Shown here: positions 38,371 to 38,395 of the stretch, in pieces
Layout of the letters: the number at the start of each line of letters is the position of its first letter
How positions within the stretch are numbered: the stretch's first letter is position 1
Assembly (NCBI GenBank): GCA_002784945.1
Contig: PFMD01000028.1
Location: 1 to 38,395, forward strand
DNA from: Candidatus Kerfeldbacteria bacterium CG_4_10_14_0_8_um_filter_42_10
GTDB lineage: Bacteria > Patescibacteriota > Patescibacteriia > UM-FILTER-42-10
Direction of reading: 5' to 3'
Length of the DNA: 38,395 bases
Made by a program: the position numbers and the translations under genes
The notes under the pieces: generated by a model
Databases searched by the model: none
Seen by the model: the letters and a program-made list of their open reading frames with translations, nothing else
Told to the model about the DNA's origin: nothing

Positions 38371-38395
38371 TTGTTTCCTCCGTTATTTATCTTTA

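Overview
The window looks like a piece of a Patescibacteria (candidate phyla radiation) chromosome, most like the Parcubacteria group. The evidence is the mixture of genes: a C-x2-C-x17-C-x2-C zinc-ribbon protein with a lysine-rich tail, a HerA/VirD4-like translocase with a proline-rich partner, membrane-anchored small methyltransferases, a membrane H+-pyrophosphatase, stand-alone DUF559 and GIY-YIG type nuclease domains, single-TM mini-proteins and lipoproteins, and AT-rich period-8 repeat tracts in the intergenic spaces. No prophage, CRISPR array, rRNA or recognisable transposase is present. Lineage is inferred from gene content; I could not run a phylogeny.

Layout. 1-660: a complete small transcription unit for an unknown 142-aa protein. 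660-4450: divergent guaA and guaB (IMP to GMP), ending in a large nested palindrome that terminates guaB and the convergent amidohydrolase. 4447-7093: amidohydrolase and queG, reverse strand. 7094-7674: no firm gene. 7675-10019: forward cluster of a small membrane protein, VIT-like metal transporter, idi and a patatin. 10030-11469: reverse ZIP and CbiM metal permeases. 11812-13277: reverse alpha/beta hydrolase and a membrane-anchored methyltransferase resembling FAM173/ATPSCKMT. 13290-14104: a DUF559 nuclease gene bracketed by two ~50-bp copies of a palindromic repeat. 14104-16692: reverse hppA and a zincin-like protein. 16693-17609: a 34-aa membrane mini-protein, a 44-bp perfect palindrome, and a reverse-strand structured RNA candidate with its own promoter and terminator. 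17610-18872: PEGA/beta-propeller lipoprotein. 19079-22315: typA/bipA and a G+C-rich pepT that looks acquired. 22498-24453: DEAD-box helicase convergent with the zinc-ribbon protein. 24760-28409: reverse block with a 61-aa protein, tRNA-Gln(CUG), dnaX, a conserved hypothetical and a second membrane-anchored methyltransferase. 28524-31549: translocase ATPase and partner. 31711-33335: a tandem-duplicated lipoprotein and a 56-aa membrane protein. 33347-34538: corA behind a long leader that contains a decayed GIY-YIG reading frame between 16-bp inverted repeats. 34583-35733: a 53-aa membrane protein and a membrane-anchored single-ring Clp-type ATPase. 35812-37754: cysS and a PAP2 phosphatase. 37801-38370: five-TM protein.

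How it works together. Most genes are housekeeping (GMP synthesis, tRNA modification and charging, replication clamp loading, ribosome-associated GTPase) or membrane physiology (proton-pumping pyrophosphatase, Co/Ni, Zn and Mg transport, isoprenoid phosphates). Promoters are unusually easy to read as TTGACA-like/TATAAT-like pairs 16-18 nt apart, and many units end in clear intrinsic terminators. The most unusual material is intergenic: palindrome-bracketed nuclease genes, loopless perfect palindromes, octamer-repeat hairpins (one in the guaB leader) and the unassigned RNA at 17270-17462.
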